A stretch of DNA of 64,000 nucleotides from Pseudomonas tolaasii NCPPB 2192 (GTDB lineage: Bacteria > Pseudomonadota > Gammaproteobacteria > Pseudomonadales > Pseudomonadaceae): NCBI RefSeq assembly GCF_002813445.1, contig NZ_PHHD01000001.1, positions 2,914,001 to 2,978,000 on the forward strand, in the 5' to 3' direction. The notes beneath the pieces were generated by a model. That model was given only the letters and a program-made list of their open reading frames with translations, ran no database searches and was not told where the DNA came from. The first letter of the stretch is position 1. Every line of letters starts with the position of its first letter. Below, one piece after another: positions 17,508 to 27,287 of the stretch. Position numbers and translations under genes: made by a program.

Positions 17508-18694
17508 GTCGCCTGCAGCAAGTGACCGTGTTGGGGGCAACCGGCTCGGTTGGCCTGAGCACTTTGGATGTGGTCGCGCGCCATCCTGATCGTTATCAAG
17601 TCTTCGCCTTGACTGGCTTCTCACGCTTGCGTGAACTGCTGGCCCTGTGTGTGATCCATCGGCCGCGATTTGCCGTAGTGCCTGAAGTGGCTGCTGCGCG
17701 TGGGCTGCAGGATGAGCTGCGGGCTGCGGGGCTTGCTACGCAGGTCTTGGTGGGCGAGGAGGGCTTGTGCCAGGTGTCGTCCGACACTGAGGTGGACACC
17801 GTGGTGGCAGCCATCGTCGGGGCGGCGGGCTTGCGCCCGACACTGGCGGCAGTCGATGCCGGCAAGAAAATCCTGCTGGCCAACAAAGAAGCGCTGGTCA
17901 TGTCCGGCACTTTGTTTATGCAGGCGGTCCGCAAGAGCGGTGCTGTTCTGTTGCCCCTGGATAGTGAGCACAACGCAATTTTCCAATGCATGCCCGGCGA
18001 TTTCGCTCGTGGTCTGAGTCAGGTCGGTGTACGCAGGATTCTTCTGACGGCTTCCGGTGGCCCATTTCGGCAAACTCCGCTGGCCGAGCTGGAGCATGTG
18101 TCGCCTGATCAGGCGTGCGCGCATCCCAACTGGTCGATGGGGCGGAAAATCTCCGTCGATTCGGCAAGCATGATGAACAAAGGGCTGGAGTTGATCGAGG
18201 CTTGCTGGTTGTTTGATGCGCGGCCGGATCAGGTCGAAGTCGTGATTCACCCGCAAAGTGTCATTCATTCCCTGGTCGACTACGTGGATGGTTCGGTGCT
18301 GGCCCAGTTGGGCAACCCGGACATGCGCACGCCGATCGCCAACGCCCTGGCGTGGCCGGAACGAATTGACTCTGGTGTCGCCCCTCTGGACTTGTTTGCC
18401 ATTGCGCGGCTGGACTTCGAAGCGCCGGACGAGCAGCGTTTTCCGTGCCTGCGCCTGGCCCGACAAGCAGCTGAGGTGGGCAACAGTGCACCGGCGATGC
18501 TCAATGCGGCCAACGAAGTGGCTGTGGCGGCGTTTCTCGAACGGCGCATCCGCTTTCCGCAGATCGCGAGTATCATCGAGGACGTTCTGAGTCTCGAGCC
18601 TGTTGTGGCTGTAGAGGAATTAGGGGCAGTGTTTGAGGCCGATATGAAGGCCCGGGCCCTGGCCGAGCAATGGTTGAACCGCAACGCGCGTTAG
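17504..18694 (+). CDS. dxr: 1-deoxy-D-xylulose 5-phosphate reductoisomerase
   Basis: Second enzyme of the MEP isoprenoid pathway; NADPH-dependent. The start is taken as GTG 17504 because it forms the usual four-base overlap with cdsA (GTGA) and gives SRLQQVTVLGATGSVGLST directly at the amino terminus; the product is 396 residues. The NADPH loop is GATGSVGLST. Metal/substrate motifs are LPLDSEHNAIFQ and SGGPFRQTP, and the flexible loop includes NWSMGRKISVDSASMMNKG. ispD and ispF of the same pathway are at 38.1 and 42.0 kb. Confidence 0.96.
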   Translation: MSRLQQVTVLGATGSVGLSTLDVVARHPDRYQVFALTGFSRLRELLALCVIHRPRFAVVPEVAAARGLQDELRAAGLATQVLVGEEGLCQVSSDTEVDTVVAAIVGAAGLRPTLAAVDAGKKILLANKEALVMSGTLFMQAVRKSGAVLLPLDSEHNAIFQCMPGDFARGLSQVGVRRILLTASGGPFRQTPLAELEHVSPDQACAHPNWSMGRKISVDSASMMNKGLELIEACWLFDARPDQVEVVIHPQSVIHSLVDYVDGSVLAQLGNPDMRTPIANALAWPERIDSGVAPLDLFAIARLDFEAPDEQRFPCLRLARQAAEVGNSAPAMLNAANEVAVAAFLERRIRFPQIASIIEDVLSLEPVVAVEELGAVFEADMKARALAEQWLNRNAR

Positions 18695-18747
18695 TCTGCA
18701 GGCAGGTTTGCGCCTTCAGGCACTGGATTGAAATGCGGAGAAATTAG

Positions 18748-20100
18748 ATGAGTGCGCTCTACATGATTGTCGGCACCCTGGTTGCTCTGGGCGTGCTGGT
18801 CACCTTTCACGAATTCGGCCACTTCTGGGTGGCGCGTCGTTGCGGCGTCAAGGTATTGCGCTTTTCCGTCGGTTTCGGCATGCCGTTGCTGCGTTGGCAT
18901 GACCGTCGCGGTACCGAGTTTGTGATTGCAGCGATTCCGCTGGGCGGCTACGTCAAGATGCTTGATGAGCGCGAAGGCGAAGTGCCGGCGGATCAGCTGG
19001 ACCAGTCCTTCAATCGCAAGACCGTTCGTCAGCGTATTGCCATTGTGGCTGCCGGCCCGATCGCCAATTTTTTATTGGCGATGCTGTTTTTCTGGGTGTT
19101 GGCCATGTTGGGCAGCCAGGAGATGCGGCCGGTTATTGGGGCTGTCGAGTCAGGCAGTATTGCCGCCAAGGCGGGGCTGGTTGCCGGACAGGAAATTGTT
19201 TCCATTGATGGCGAACCGACGCTGGGCTGGCGTGATGTCAATCTGCGCCTGGTGCGTCGCCTGGGCGAGAGCGGCTCGGTCAACGTCGTGGTGCGCGACC
19301 AGGACTCCACGACTGAAAGCCCACGCGAGTTGGCGCTTGACCAATGGCTCAAGGGTTCCGATGAGCCGGACCCGATCAAGTCTCTGGGGATTCGCCCCTG
19401 GCGTCCGGCTTTGCCGCCGGTACTGGCTGAGTTGGACCCGAAAGGTCCGGCCCAGGCTGCCGGTTTGAAAACCGGTGATCGCCTGCTGACCCTGGATGGC
19501 CAGGCGCTGGGTGATTGGCAGCAGGTGGTCGATCTGGTGCGTGTACGCCCTGATACCAAAATTGTGCTGAAAGTTGAGCGCGACGGTGCTCAAATCGACG
19601 TCCCCGTGACGTTGTCGGTTCGCGGCGAAGCCAAGGCAGCCGGTGGTTATCTCGGTGCCGGGGTCAAGGGCGTCGAGTGGCCGCCGTCAATGCTGCGCGA
19701 AGTCAGCTACGGGCCTTTGGCGGCCATTGGCGAGGGTGCAAAACGTACCTGGACCATGAGCGTGCTGACCCTCGAATCGCTCAAGAAAATGTTGTTCGGC
19801 GAGCTCTCGGTAAAAAACTTGAGTGGACCGATAACCATTGCTAAAGTGGCGGGCGCTTCTGCCCAGTCGGGTGTCGCGGATTTCCTGAATTTCCTGGCTT
19901 ATCTGAGTATTAGCCTTGGAGTTCTGAATTTGCTGCCCATTCCAGTATTGGATGGGGGGCATCTGTTGTTTTATCTGGTCGAGTGGGTGCGTGGTCGCCC
20001 CTTGTCGGATCGGGTGCAGGGTTGGGGGATACAGATCGGTATCAGTTTGGTGGTCGGAGTGATGTTGCTGGCTCTGGTCAACGATCTGGGACGACTGTAA
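18748..20100 (+). CDS. rseP: RIP metalloprotease RseP
   Basis: Inner-membrane site-2 zinc protease that cleaves the anti-sigma factor MucA/RseA after the DegS-type cut, releasing the envelope stress sigma factor AlgU/RpoE. In 450 residues the zinc motif HEFGH is at 21-25 in the first membrane helix, two PDZ domains lie in the periplasmic middle, and the third zinc ligand is in NLLPIPVLDGGHL near the end. It is followed by a hairpin and then bamA. Confidence 0.97.
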   Translation: MSALYMIVGTLVALGVLVTFHEFGHFWVARRCGVKVLRFSVGFGMPLLRWHDRRGTEFVIAAIPLGGYVKMLDEREGEVPADQLDQSFNRKTVRQRIAIVAAGPIANFLLAMLFFWVLAMLGSQEMRPVIGAVESGSIAAKAGLVAGQEIVSIDGEPTLGWRDVNLRLVRRLGESGSVNVVVRDQDSTTESPRELALDQWLKGSDEPDPIKSLGIRPWRPALPPVLAELDPKGPAQAAGLKTGDRLLTLDGQALGDWQQVVDLVRVRPDTKIVLKVERDGAQIDVPVTLSVRGEAKAAGGYLGAGVKGVEWPPSMLREVSYGPLAAIGEGAKRTWTMSVLTLESLKKMLFGELSVKNLSGPITIAKVAGASAQSGVADFLNFLAYLSISLGVLNLLPIPVLDGGHLLFYLVEWVRGRPLSDRVQGWGIQIGISLVVGVMLLALVNDLGRL

Positions 20101-20120
20101 CGCTTCGCTGAATTGCGAAT

Positions 20121-20147
20121 CTGCCGCATTTTGCGGCAGTTTGTTTA
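20121..20147 (+). terminator. Terminator-like hairpin between rseP and bamA
   Basis: CTGCCGCA (20121-20128) and TGCGGCAG (20132-20139) form an eight-base perfect stem with a three-base loop, followed by TTTGTTTATT. It lies between two genes of one envelope-biogenesis run, so it is more likely a partial terminator or processing site than a complete stop. Confidence 0.7.
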
Positions 20148-20174
20148 TTGCCAGTTGGAATAAGAAAGGACTTC

Positions 20175-22562
20175 ATGAAACGTCTGCTGCTAACTGCGGT
20201 TCTCACCGTATTGATGATCGCCGAAGTTCACGCCGAGTCCTTCACTATCTCCGATATTCGCGTCAACGGCCTCCAGCGGGTTTCCGCCGGTAGCGTCTTT
20301 GGTGCCTTGCCGTTGAACGTCGGGGAACAGGCTGATGACCGTCGCCTGGTGGAATCCACTCGTGCGCTGTTCAAAACCGGGTTCTTTCAAGATATCCAAC
20401 TGGGTCGCGAAGGTAACGTCCTGGTCATCACCGTGGTCGAGCGACCTTCCGTCGCCAGTATCGAGATCGAAGGCAACAAGGCGATCTCTACTGAAGACCT
20501 GATGAAGGGGCTTAAACAGTCCGGCCTCGCCGAGGGCGAGATTTTCCAGCGTGCAACCCTTGAGGGTGTGCGTAACGAACTGCAACGCCAGTACGTTGCC
20601 CAGGGTCGCTACTCCGCGTCCGTGGAAACCGAAGTGATCCCGCAGCCTCGTAACCGTGTTGGCCTCAAGGTCAAAATCAACGAAGGCACCGTGGCGGCTA
20701 TTCAGCACATCAACGTGGTGGGCAACACCAAGTTTGCTGATGACGACCTGATCGACCTGTTCGAACTCAAAACCACCAACTGGTTGTCGTTCTTCAAGAA
20801 CGATGACAAGTACGCGCGTGAAAAACTGTCCGGTGACCTGGAGCGTCTGCGTTCCTACTACCTGGACCGCGGCTATATCAACATGGATATTGCTTCGACC
20901 CAGGTGTCCATTACTCCGGACAAAAAACACGTCTACATCACTGTCAACGTCAACGAAGGCGAGAAGTACACCGTTCGTGACGTCAAACTCAGTGGTGACT
21001 TGAAAGTGCCTGAAGATCAGGTCAAGTCGCTGCTGCTGGTGCAGAAGGATCAGGTGTTCTCGCGCAAGCTGATGACCACCACGTCCGAACTGATCACTCG
21101 CCGTCTGGGTAACGACGGTTACACGTTTGCCAACGTGAACGGTGTACCGACTCCGCACGACGAGGATCACACCGTAGACATCACCTTTGTGGTCGATCCA
21201 GGTAAACGCGCTTACGTAAACCGCATCAACTTCCGTGGCAACACCAAGTCTGCGGACGAAGTGCTGCGTCGTGAAATGCGTCAGATGGAAGGCGGCTGGG
21301 CTTCGACCTACTTGATCGACCAGTCCAAGACCCGTCTCGAGCGTCTGGGCTTCTTCAAGGAAGTCAACGTCGAAACGCCGGCCGTACCGGGTGTGGATGA
21401 CCAGGTTGACGTGAATTACGCTGTAGAAGAGCAAGCTTCGGGTTCGATTACTGCCAGTGTCGGTTTTGCCCAGAGCGCCGGTCTGATCCTTGGCGGTTCG
21501 ATTACCCAGAACAACTTCCTCGGTACCGGTAACAAGGTTTCCATCGGCCTGACCCGAAGCGAATACCAGAGCCGCTATAACTTCGGTTATGTCGACCCCT
21601 ACTGGACTGCTGACGGTGTGAGCCTGGGCTACAACGCTTTCTATCGCACCACTGACTACAAAGACCTTGATGTTGACGTAGCCAGCTATGCCATCGACAG
21701 CTTTGGTGTTGGCGCCAACATCGGTTACCCGATCAGTGAGACTTCGCGTCTGACCTTTGGCCTGACTGCGCAGCAGGACAAGATCAAGACCGGCGTATAC
21801 ACCGTCGACGAGATTTTCGACTTCGTACGCAAAGAAGGCGACCAGTTCCTGAACTTCAAGGCATCGGCCGGCTGGTCGGAGTCGACTCTTAACAAAGGCG
21901 TGCTGGCCACCCGTGGTCACTCCCAAAGCCTGACCCTGGAAGCTACTACGCCGGGCAGCGACCTGTCGTTCTTCAAGCTCGACTACCGTGGCCAGTTGTT
22001 CCAGCCGATCAGCGATAACTACACTGTTCGTCTGCACACTGAGCTGGGTTATGGCGACGGTTACGGTTCGACCAGTGGTCTGCCGTTCTACGAGAACTAC
22101 TATGCAGGTGGTTTCAACTCGGTGCGTGGCTTCAAGGACAGCACACTGGGGCCTCGTGGCACGCCTAGCCGTGGCTTTGCTGCCACCGGTAACGCCGGTA
22201 CACAAATAGACTCCGACGATAAGCCGTTGCCATTCGGTGGTAACGTGCTGATCCAGGGTGGTGCGGAAATTCTGTTCCCGCTGCCGTTCGTCAAGGATCA
22301 ACGTTCTCTGCGTACTTCGGTCTTCTGGGATGTGGGTAACGTGTTCGACTCCAAGTGCGAACAGGTCACCAACCCGAATGGCACCAAGTCCAATACACAG
22401 TGCAACGACGTGAGCTTCAGCAACCTGGCAAGCTCGGTAGGTGTGGGTGTGACCTGGGTGACTGCGCTGGGCCCATTGAGCTTTGCTCTGGCCATGCCGG
22501 TCAAGAAACCGGATAACGCTGAAACCCAGATTTTCCAATTCTCCCTCGGCCAGACGTTCTAA
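20175..22562 (+). CDS. bamA: Outer membrane protein assembly factor BamA
   Basis: Central Omp85-family subunit of the BAM complex that inserts beta-barrel proteins into the outer membrane. The ATG at 20175 has AAGAAAGGA upstream and gives a clean signal peptide (MKRLLLTAVLTVLMIAEVHA); upstream in-frame codons are not used. Of 795 residues, about 22-425 hold five POTRA repeats and the rest is a 16-strand barrel. The conserved lid motif VRGF appears in FNSVRGFKDSTLGPRG. The carboxy-terminal phenylalanine (FSLGQTF) is the standard barrel signal. It is followed by its chaperone partner skp. Confidence 0.98.
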   Translation: MKRLLLTAVLTVLMIAEVHAESFTISDIRVNGLQRVSAGSVFGALPLNVGEQADDRRLVESTRALFKTGFFQDIQLGREGNVLVITVVERPSVASIEIEGNKAISTEDLMKGLKQSGLAEGEIFQRATLEGVRNELQRQYVAQGRYSASVETEVIPQPRNRVGLKVKINEGTVAAIQHINVVGNTKFADDDLIDLFELKTTNWLSFFKNDDKYAREKLSGDLERLRSYYLDRGYINMDIASTQVSITPDKKHVYITVNVNEGEKYTVRDVKLSGDLKVPEDQVKSLLLVQKDQVFSRKLMTTTSELITRRLGNDGYTFANVNGVPTPHDEDHTVDITFVVDPGKRAYVNRINFRGNTKSADEVLRREMRQMEGGWASTYLIDQSKTRLERLGFFKEVNVETPAVPGVDDQVDVNYAVEEQASGSITASVGFAQSAGLILGGSITQNNFLGTGNKVSIGLTRSEYQSRYNFGYVDPYWTADGVSLGYNAFYRTTDYKDLDVDVASYAIDSFGVGANIGYPISETSRLTFGLTAQQDKIKTGVYTVDEIFDFVRKEGDQFLNFKASAGWSESTLNKGVLATRGHSQSLTLEATTPGSDLSFFKLDYRGQLFQPISDNYTVRLHTELGYGDGYGSTSGLPFYENYYAGGFNSVRGFKDSTLGPRGTPSRGFAATGNAGTQIDSDDKPLPFGGNVLIQGGAEILFPLPFVKDQRSLRTSVFWDVGNVFDSKCEQVTNPNGTKSNTQCNDVSFSNLASSVGVGVTWVTALGPLSFALAMPVKKPDNAETQIFQFSLGQTF

Positions 22563-22607
22563 GCGTCTGACCCAAGATAACGACAACGGATTCTGTAGGA
22601 GTACATC

Positions 22608-23111
22608 GTGCGTAAGTTGACTCAATTGGTCCTGCTGGCCACTGTGCTGGTAACCACCCCGGCCTTCGCCGAAATGAAAATCGCCGTCCTGAACTATCAG
22701 ATGGCTCTGCTGGAGTCCGACGCGGCCAAGAAATATGCCGTGGACGCCGAAAAAAAATTCGGTCCTCAACTGACCAAGCTGAAAACCCTGGAAAGCAGTG
22801 CCAAGGGCATCCAGGATCGTCTGGTAGCCGGTGGCGACAAAATGCAGCAAGGCGAGCGCGAGCGTCTGGAGCTTGAATTCAAGCAAAAGGCCCGTGACTA
22901 CCAGTTCCAGTCCAAGGAGCTGAACGAAGCCAAGGCTGTTGCCGACCGTGAAATGCTCAAGCAGCTCAAGCCGAAACTCGACAGCGCTGTGGAAGAAGTC
23001 ATCAAGAAAGGTGCCTTTGACCTGGTGTTCGAGCGCGGTGCCGTGATCGACGTCAAGCCTCAATACGACATCACCCGCCAGGTGATCGAGCGCATGAACC
23101 AGCTGAAGTAA
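22608..23111 (+). CDS. skp: Periplasmic chaperone Skp/OmpH
   Basis: Trimeric periplasmic holdase that delivers unfolded outer-membrane proteins to BAM. The GTG start at 22608 is supported by TAGGAG six bases upstream and by the signal peptide that begins there (MRKLTQLVLLATVLVTTPAFA, then EMKIAVLN). The 167-residue product is rich in lysine and glutamate and mostly helical, consistent with the tentacle arms. It sits between bamA and lpxD as in many proteobacteria. Confidence 0.94.
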   Translation: MRKLTQLVLLATVLVTTPAFAEMKIAVLNYQMALLESDAAKKYAVDAEKKFGPQLTKLKTLESSAKGIQDRLVAGGDKMQQGERERLELEFKQKARDYQFQSKELNEAKAVADREMLKQLKPKLDSAVEEVIKKGAFDLVFERGAVIDVKPQYDITRQVIERMNQLK

Positions 23112-23114
23112 GCC

Positions 23115-24170
23115 ATGACCGCGACTATCAAGCTCGGCGAGTTGGCCGAGTTCCTGGGGGCCGCCTTGCGCGGCTCCCCGGAGAAGGAAATCACTGGGCT
23201 AGCCACCTTGCAGGAGGCTGGCCCAGCTCAGTTGAGCTTCCTCGCAAATCCCCAATACCGTAAATACCTGGTCGACAGCAACGCCGCAGCCGTATTGCTG
23301 AAGGCGGCTGACGCCGAAGGGTTTGCCGGGGATGCGTTGGTGGTGGCTGACCCTTACCTGGCTTACGCCAAGGCATCGCACCTGTTCGATCCAAAACCCA
23401 AGGCAGCGGGCGGAGTTCATCCGTCGGCCGTGATTGCTGACGATGCCCGGGTTGATCCTGCGGCCAGCATCGGTGCGTTTGCCGTGATCGAAAGTGGCGC
23501 GCGCATTGCTGCCGGTGTAACAGTCGGTGCCCATTGCTTTATCGGTGCACGTTGCGAAATCGGTGCCGATGGCTGGCTCGCTCCTCGCGTTACCCTGTAC
23601 CACGATGTGCGTATTGGTGAGCGTGTGGTCATCCAGTCGGGCGCCGTGATTGGCGGTGAAGGCTTTGGTTTTGCCAATTCCAAAGGTGTCTGGCACAAGA
23701 TTGCCCAGGTCGGCGGGGTATTGATTGGCGATGACGTTGAAATCGGCGTCAATACCGCGGTAGACCGCGGTGCGCTGGCCGATACCGTGATCGGTAATGG
23801 GGTGAAGCTCGACAATCAGATCCAGATCGCCCACAACGTTCAAATTGGCGATCACACCGCCATGGCGGCTTGCGTGGGTATCTCCGGCAGCACCAAAATC
23901 GGCAAGCATTGCATGCTGGCCGGTGGTGTAGGGCTGGTGGGGCACATCGAAGTTTGCGACAACGTCTTCATCACCGGTATGACCATGGTGACCCACTCGA
24001 TTACCGAGCCGGGTGCCTATTCTTCCGGTACCGCCATGCAGCCTGCGGCTGAGTGGCGCAAAAGTGCGGCACGTTTAAGGCAGCTCGACGACATGGCCCG
24101 GCGCCTCAAGCAGCTGGAAAAGCGTGTTGCAGACGTGACCCCTGACGGTAATGCTTCATCAGAAGGCTGA
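23115..24170 (+). CDS. lpxD: UDP-3-O-(3-hydroxyacyl)glucosamine N-acyltransferase
   Basis: Third step of lipid A synthesis: adds the second 3-hydroxyacyl chain from acyl-ACP. The 351-residue product has an amino-terminal uridine-binding domain followed by a left-handed beta-helix of hexapeptide repeats. The catalytic histidine is expected in NQIQIAHNVQIGDH. The carboxy-terminal helical extension (ARLRQLDDMARRLKQLEKRV) binds ACP in homologues. It starts three bases after the skp stop. Confidence 0.97.
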   Translation: MTATIKLGELAEFLGAALRGSPEKEITGLATLQEAGPAQLSFLANPQYRKYLVDSNAAAVLLKAADAEGFAGDALVVADPYLAYAKASHLFDPKPKAAGGVHPSAVIADDARVDPAASIGAFAVIESGARIAAGVTVGAHCFIGARCEIGADGWLAPRVTLYHDVRIGERVVIQSGAVIGGEGFGFANSKGVWHKIAQVGGVLIGDDVEIGVNTAVDRGALADTVIGNGVKLDNQIQIAHNVQIGDHTAMAACVGISGSTKIGKHCMLAGGVGLVGHIEVCDNVFITGMTMVTHSITEPGAYSSGTAMQPAAEWRKSAARLRQLDDMARRLKQLEKRVADVTPDGNASSEG

Positions 24171-24226
24171 TACCATTTCCATATCAAGTGTGTACAGCCG
24201 CTAGACTGCCTCCTTGATTTGCTAGC

Positions 24227-24253
24227 GGGGCGGGCTTTTAGTCCGCCCGCCCC
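24227..24253 (+). terminator. GC-rich hairpin between lpxD and fabZ
   Basis: GGGGCGGGC (24227-24235) and GCCCGCCCC (24245-24253) form a perfect nine-base stem with a nine-base loop, 29 bases before the fabZ ATG. The following bases (AATCTTTATT) are only moderately T-rich. It may be a partial terminator or an mRNA-processing or stability structure inside the lpx operon. Confidence 0.65.
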
Positions 24254-24281
24254 CAATCTTTATTACAGGCTTCCCCCCGAA

Positions 24282-24722
24282 ATGATGGACATCAACGAGA
24301 TTCGCGAATACCTGCCTCACCGTTACCCGTTCCTGCTGGTGGATCGTGTAGTGGACCTCAACGTCGAGGAAAAGCGCATTCGTGCCTACAAGAATGTCAG
24401 CATCAACGAACCGTTCTTCAATGGTCATTTTCCGGCGCACCCAATCATGCCCGGCGTGTTGATCATCGAAGCGATGGCCCAGGCTGCCGGTATCCTTGGT
24501 TTCAAAATGCTCGACCTCAAGCCTGCCGACGGCACGCTGTATTATTTCGTGGGTTCCGACAAGCTGCGGTTCCGCAACCCCGTTACTCCGGGTGACCAGT
24601 TGATCCTGGAAGCCAAGTTCATCAGCTGCAAGCGCCAGATCTGGAAGTTCGAATGCCAGGCCTCGGTGGACGGCAAGCCGGTGTGCTCTGCCGAGATCAT
24701 CTGCGCGGAACGCAAACTATGA
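24282..24722 (+). CDS. fabZ: 3-hydroxyacyl-ACP dehydratase FabZ
   Basis: Hot-dog-fold dehydratase of fatty-acid elongation; it competes with LpxA for 3-hydroxyacyl-ACP. From the ATG at 24282 ([23 protein letters not shown]) the product is 146 residues, the family standard; upstream in-frame codons cover the hairpin and are unlikely to be coding. The catalytic histidine is in [14 protein letters not shown] and the glutamate in IIEAMAQ. The stop overlaps the lpxA ATG. Confidence 0.96.
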
Positions 24723-25495
24723 GTTTGATTGACCCTCGCGCAATCATCGATCCGTCGGCCGTTCTGGCCGCCGACGTTGAGGTCGGCCCTTGGTCGATCG
24801 TCGGCGCAGGTGTTGAAATCGGCGAGGGGACTGTCATCGGGCCACACGTGATCCTCAAGGGTCCGACCCGTATTGGCAAACACAACCGTATCTACCAGTT
24901 TTCCTCGGTAGGCGAAGACACCCCGGACATGAAGTACAAGGGTGAGGAAACGCGCCTGGTCATCGGTGATCACAACATCATTCGTGAGGGCGTGACCATT
25001 CACCGGGGCACGGTTCAGGATCGTGCGGAAACCACGCTCGGCGACCATAACCTGATCATGGCCTATGCACACATCGGCCATGACAGTGTGATCGGCAACC
25101 ATTGCATTCTGGTCAACAACACCGCGTTGGCGGGCCATGTGCACGTTGATGACTGGGCAATCCTGTCCGGTTTCACCCTGGTGCATCAGTACTGCCACAT
25201 CGGTGCCCACAGTTTTTCCGGCATGGGTACGGCGATCGGCAAGGACGTTCCTGCCTATGTCACCGTATTCGGCAACCCTGCCGAAGCCCGCAGCATGAAT
25301 TTCGAAGGCATGCGCCGCCGTGGTTTCAGCGACGACGCGATCCACGCCCTGCGTCGCGCCTACAAGACCGTTTACCGTCAAGGGTTGACGGTTGAACAGG
25401 CGCTGACCGAGCTGACCGAGGCGGCGGCGTTGTTCCCGGAAGTCGCGATATTCCGTGACTCGATCCAGACGTCGACTCGCGGCATCACGCGCTGA
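24719..25495 (+). CDS. lpxA: UDP-N-acetylglucosamine acyltransferase
   Basis: First step of lipid A synthesis. The start ATG at 24719 overlaps the fabZ stop (ATGA) and gives 258 residues beginning [17 protein letters not shown], the correct family start. It is a left-handed beta-helix of hexapeptide repeats with the catalytic histidine in [17 protein letters not shown]. The carboxy-terminal helices include the nucleotide-contacting EGMRRRGFS segment. Confidence 0.97.
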
Positions 25496-25497
25496 TC

Positions 25498-26637
25498 ATG
25501 GCCAGTCTGCGTATAGCGCTGGTCGCCGGTGAAGCTTCCGGTGATATTTTGGGCGCAGGCCTGATGCGGGCCCTTAAGGCCCAGCATCCTGCGGTCGAGT
25601 TTATCGGCGTCGGTGGTCCGCTGATGCAGGCCGAAGGGCTCACGTCCTACTTTCCCATGGAGCGCTTGTCGGTCATGGGCCTGGTCGAGGTCCTGGGGCG
25701 CCTGCGTGAGTTGCTCGCTCGTCGCAAGCTGCTGATTAAAACCCTGATCGAAGAAAAGCCCGACGTGTTTATTGGCATCGATGCGCCGGACTTCACCCTC
25801 AATATCGAACTCAAGTTGCGTCAGGCCGGGATCAAGACCGTGCATTACGTCAGCCCCTCCGTGTGGGCGTGGCGACAGAAGCGCGTGCTGAAGATCCGTG
25901 AAGGCTGCGACTTGATGTTGACCCTGCTGCCTTTCGAGGCCAGGTTTTACGAAGAGAAGGGCGTGCCCGTGCGGTTTGTTGGTCACACCCTGGCTGACGC
26001 CATTCCCTTGCAGGCGGATCGTGCGGCTGCCCGCGCCGAATTGGGGTTGCCCGATGGCCCGCTCGTCGCCTTGATGCCGGGTAGCCGTGGTGGCGAAGTG
26101 GGCCGTCTGGCGTCTGTATTCTTCGATGCCGCCGAGCGCCTACAAGCGTTGAAGCCCGGCGTACGTTTCGTGCTGCCCTGCGCCAGCCCGCAACGTCGCG
26201 CGCAAATTGAAACATTGCTGCAAGGGCGCAACCTGCCGTTGACCCTGCTGGATGGCCAATCGCACTTGGCCCTGGCTGCCTGCGACGCGGTTTTGATCGC
26301 CTCTGGCACCGCCACCCTGGAAGCTTTGTTGTACAAGCGCCCGATGGTCGTGGCTTATCGCCTGGCGCCACTGACGTTCTGGATTCTCAAACGCATGGTG
26401 AAAAGCCCCTACATCTCCTTGCCCAACCTGCTGGCGCAACGTTTGTTGGTGCCCGAGTTGTTGCAGGACGATGCTACGCCCGAAGCCCTCGCCCAAACCC
26501 TGCTGCCCTTGATCGATGGCGGCGAAGAGCAGACCCGTGGTTTTGACGACATCCACCGCACCCTGCGGCGTGATGCGTCGAATCAGGCGGCCGACGCCGT
26601 GTTGACCTTGATCGGCAAGAAACAGGAAGCCTTATGA
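25498..26637 (+). CDS. lpxB: Lipid A disaccharide synthase
   Basis: Family 19 glycosyltransferase that condenses UDP-diacylglucosamine with lipid X. The product is 379 residues with the characteristic amino-terminal ALVAGEASGDILGAGLM and VSPSVWAWRQKRV, and the donor-site segments LMPGSRGGEVGRL and ASGTATLEALLYKRPMVVAY. It starts two bases after lpxA and its stop overlaps the rnhB ATG. Confidence 0.97.
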   Translation: MASLRIALVAGEASGDILGAGLMRALKAQHPAVEFIGVGGPLMQAEGLTSYFPMERLSVMGLVEVLGRLRELLARRKLLIKTLIEEKPDVFIGIDAPDFTLNIELKLRQAGIKTVHYVSPSVWAWRQKRVLKIREGCDLMLTLLPFEARFYEEKGVPVRFVGHTLADAIPLQADRAAARAELGLPDGPLVALMPGSRGGEVGRLASVFFDAAERLQALKPGVRFVLPCASPQRRAQIETLLQGRNLPLTLLDGQSHLALAACDAVLIASGTATLEALLYKRPMVVAYRLAPLTFWILKRMVKSPYISLPNLLAQRLLVPELLQDDATPEALAQTLLPLIDGGEEQTRGFDDIHRTLRRDASNQAADAVLTLIGKKQEAL

Positions 26638-27266
26638 CGACGCAAATGGGCCTGGATTTCAGCCTGGTCGCCCAAGCCCACGAACTGGTGGCCGGCGTTG
26701 ACGAAGTCGGGCGCGGGCCTTTGTGCGGCGCAGTCGTCACGGCGGCGGTGATCCTCGATCCAAATCGCCCGATCCTCGGCCTCAACGACTCGAAGAAACT
26801 GACCGAAGCGCGCCGTGAAAAGCTTTACGACGAGATTTGCGAGAAAGCCCTGAGCTGGCACATTGCTCGGGCCGAAGTCGAAGAAATCGACGAGCTGAAT
26901 ATCCTGCACGCCACCATGCTGGCCATGCAGCGTGCAGTCGAAGGCCTGCATATCACGCCGAAAATGGCGATGATCGACGGCAACCGTTGCCCGAAGCTGG
27001 CGATGCCATCCGAAGCCGTGGTCAAGGGCGATAGCAAGGTTCCGGCCATCGCCGCCGCCTCTATTCTCGCCAAAGTCAGCCGTGATCGTGAAATGGCCGC
27101 CTTTGAGTTGATCTATCCTGGCTACGGCATTGGCGGCCACAAGGGCTACCCGACGCCCGTTCATCTGGAAGCCCTCGCGCGTTTGGGCCCAACCCCGATT
27201 CACCGCCGCTCGTTCGCCCCGGTCCGCCTGGCTTACGAAGCGCGGGAGAGCCTCAGCGAGGTTTAG
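26634..27266 (+). CDS. rnhB: Ribonuclease HII
   Basis: Removes single ribonucleotides and RNA primers from DNA-RNA duplexes. The 210-residue product starts the catalytic core with VAGVDEVGRGPLCGAVV (D23 and E24 of the DEDD site). Further acidic residues are in MAMIDGNRC and ASILAKVSRDREM. It overlaps lpxB by four bases. A ten-base inverted repeat (27288-27313) follows its stop. Confidence 0.96.
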   Translation: MTTQMGLDFSLVAQAHELVAGVDEVGRGPLCGAVVTAAVILDPNRPILGLNDSKKLTEARREKLYDEICEKALSWHIARAEVEEIDELNILHATMLAMQRAVEGLHITPKMAMIDGNRCPKLAMPSEAVVKGDSKVPAIAAASILAKVSRDREMAAFELIYPGYGIGGHKGYPTPVHLEALARLGPTPIHRRSFAPVRLAYEARESLSEV

Positions 27267-27287
27267 TCGCAAGGCTGATGTTTTTGC

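Noticed and set aside
20190..23063. A 957-codon open frame on the minus strand across bamA and skp
   Set aside because: It is the antisense shadow of two certain genes; composition is set by their codon bias, there is no ribosome site and no recognisable domain.
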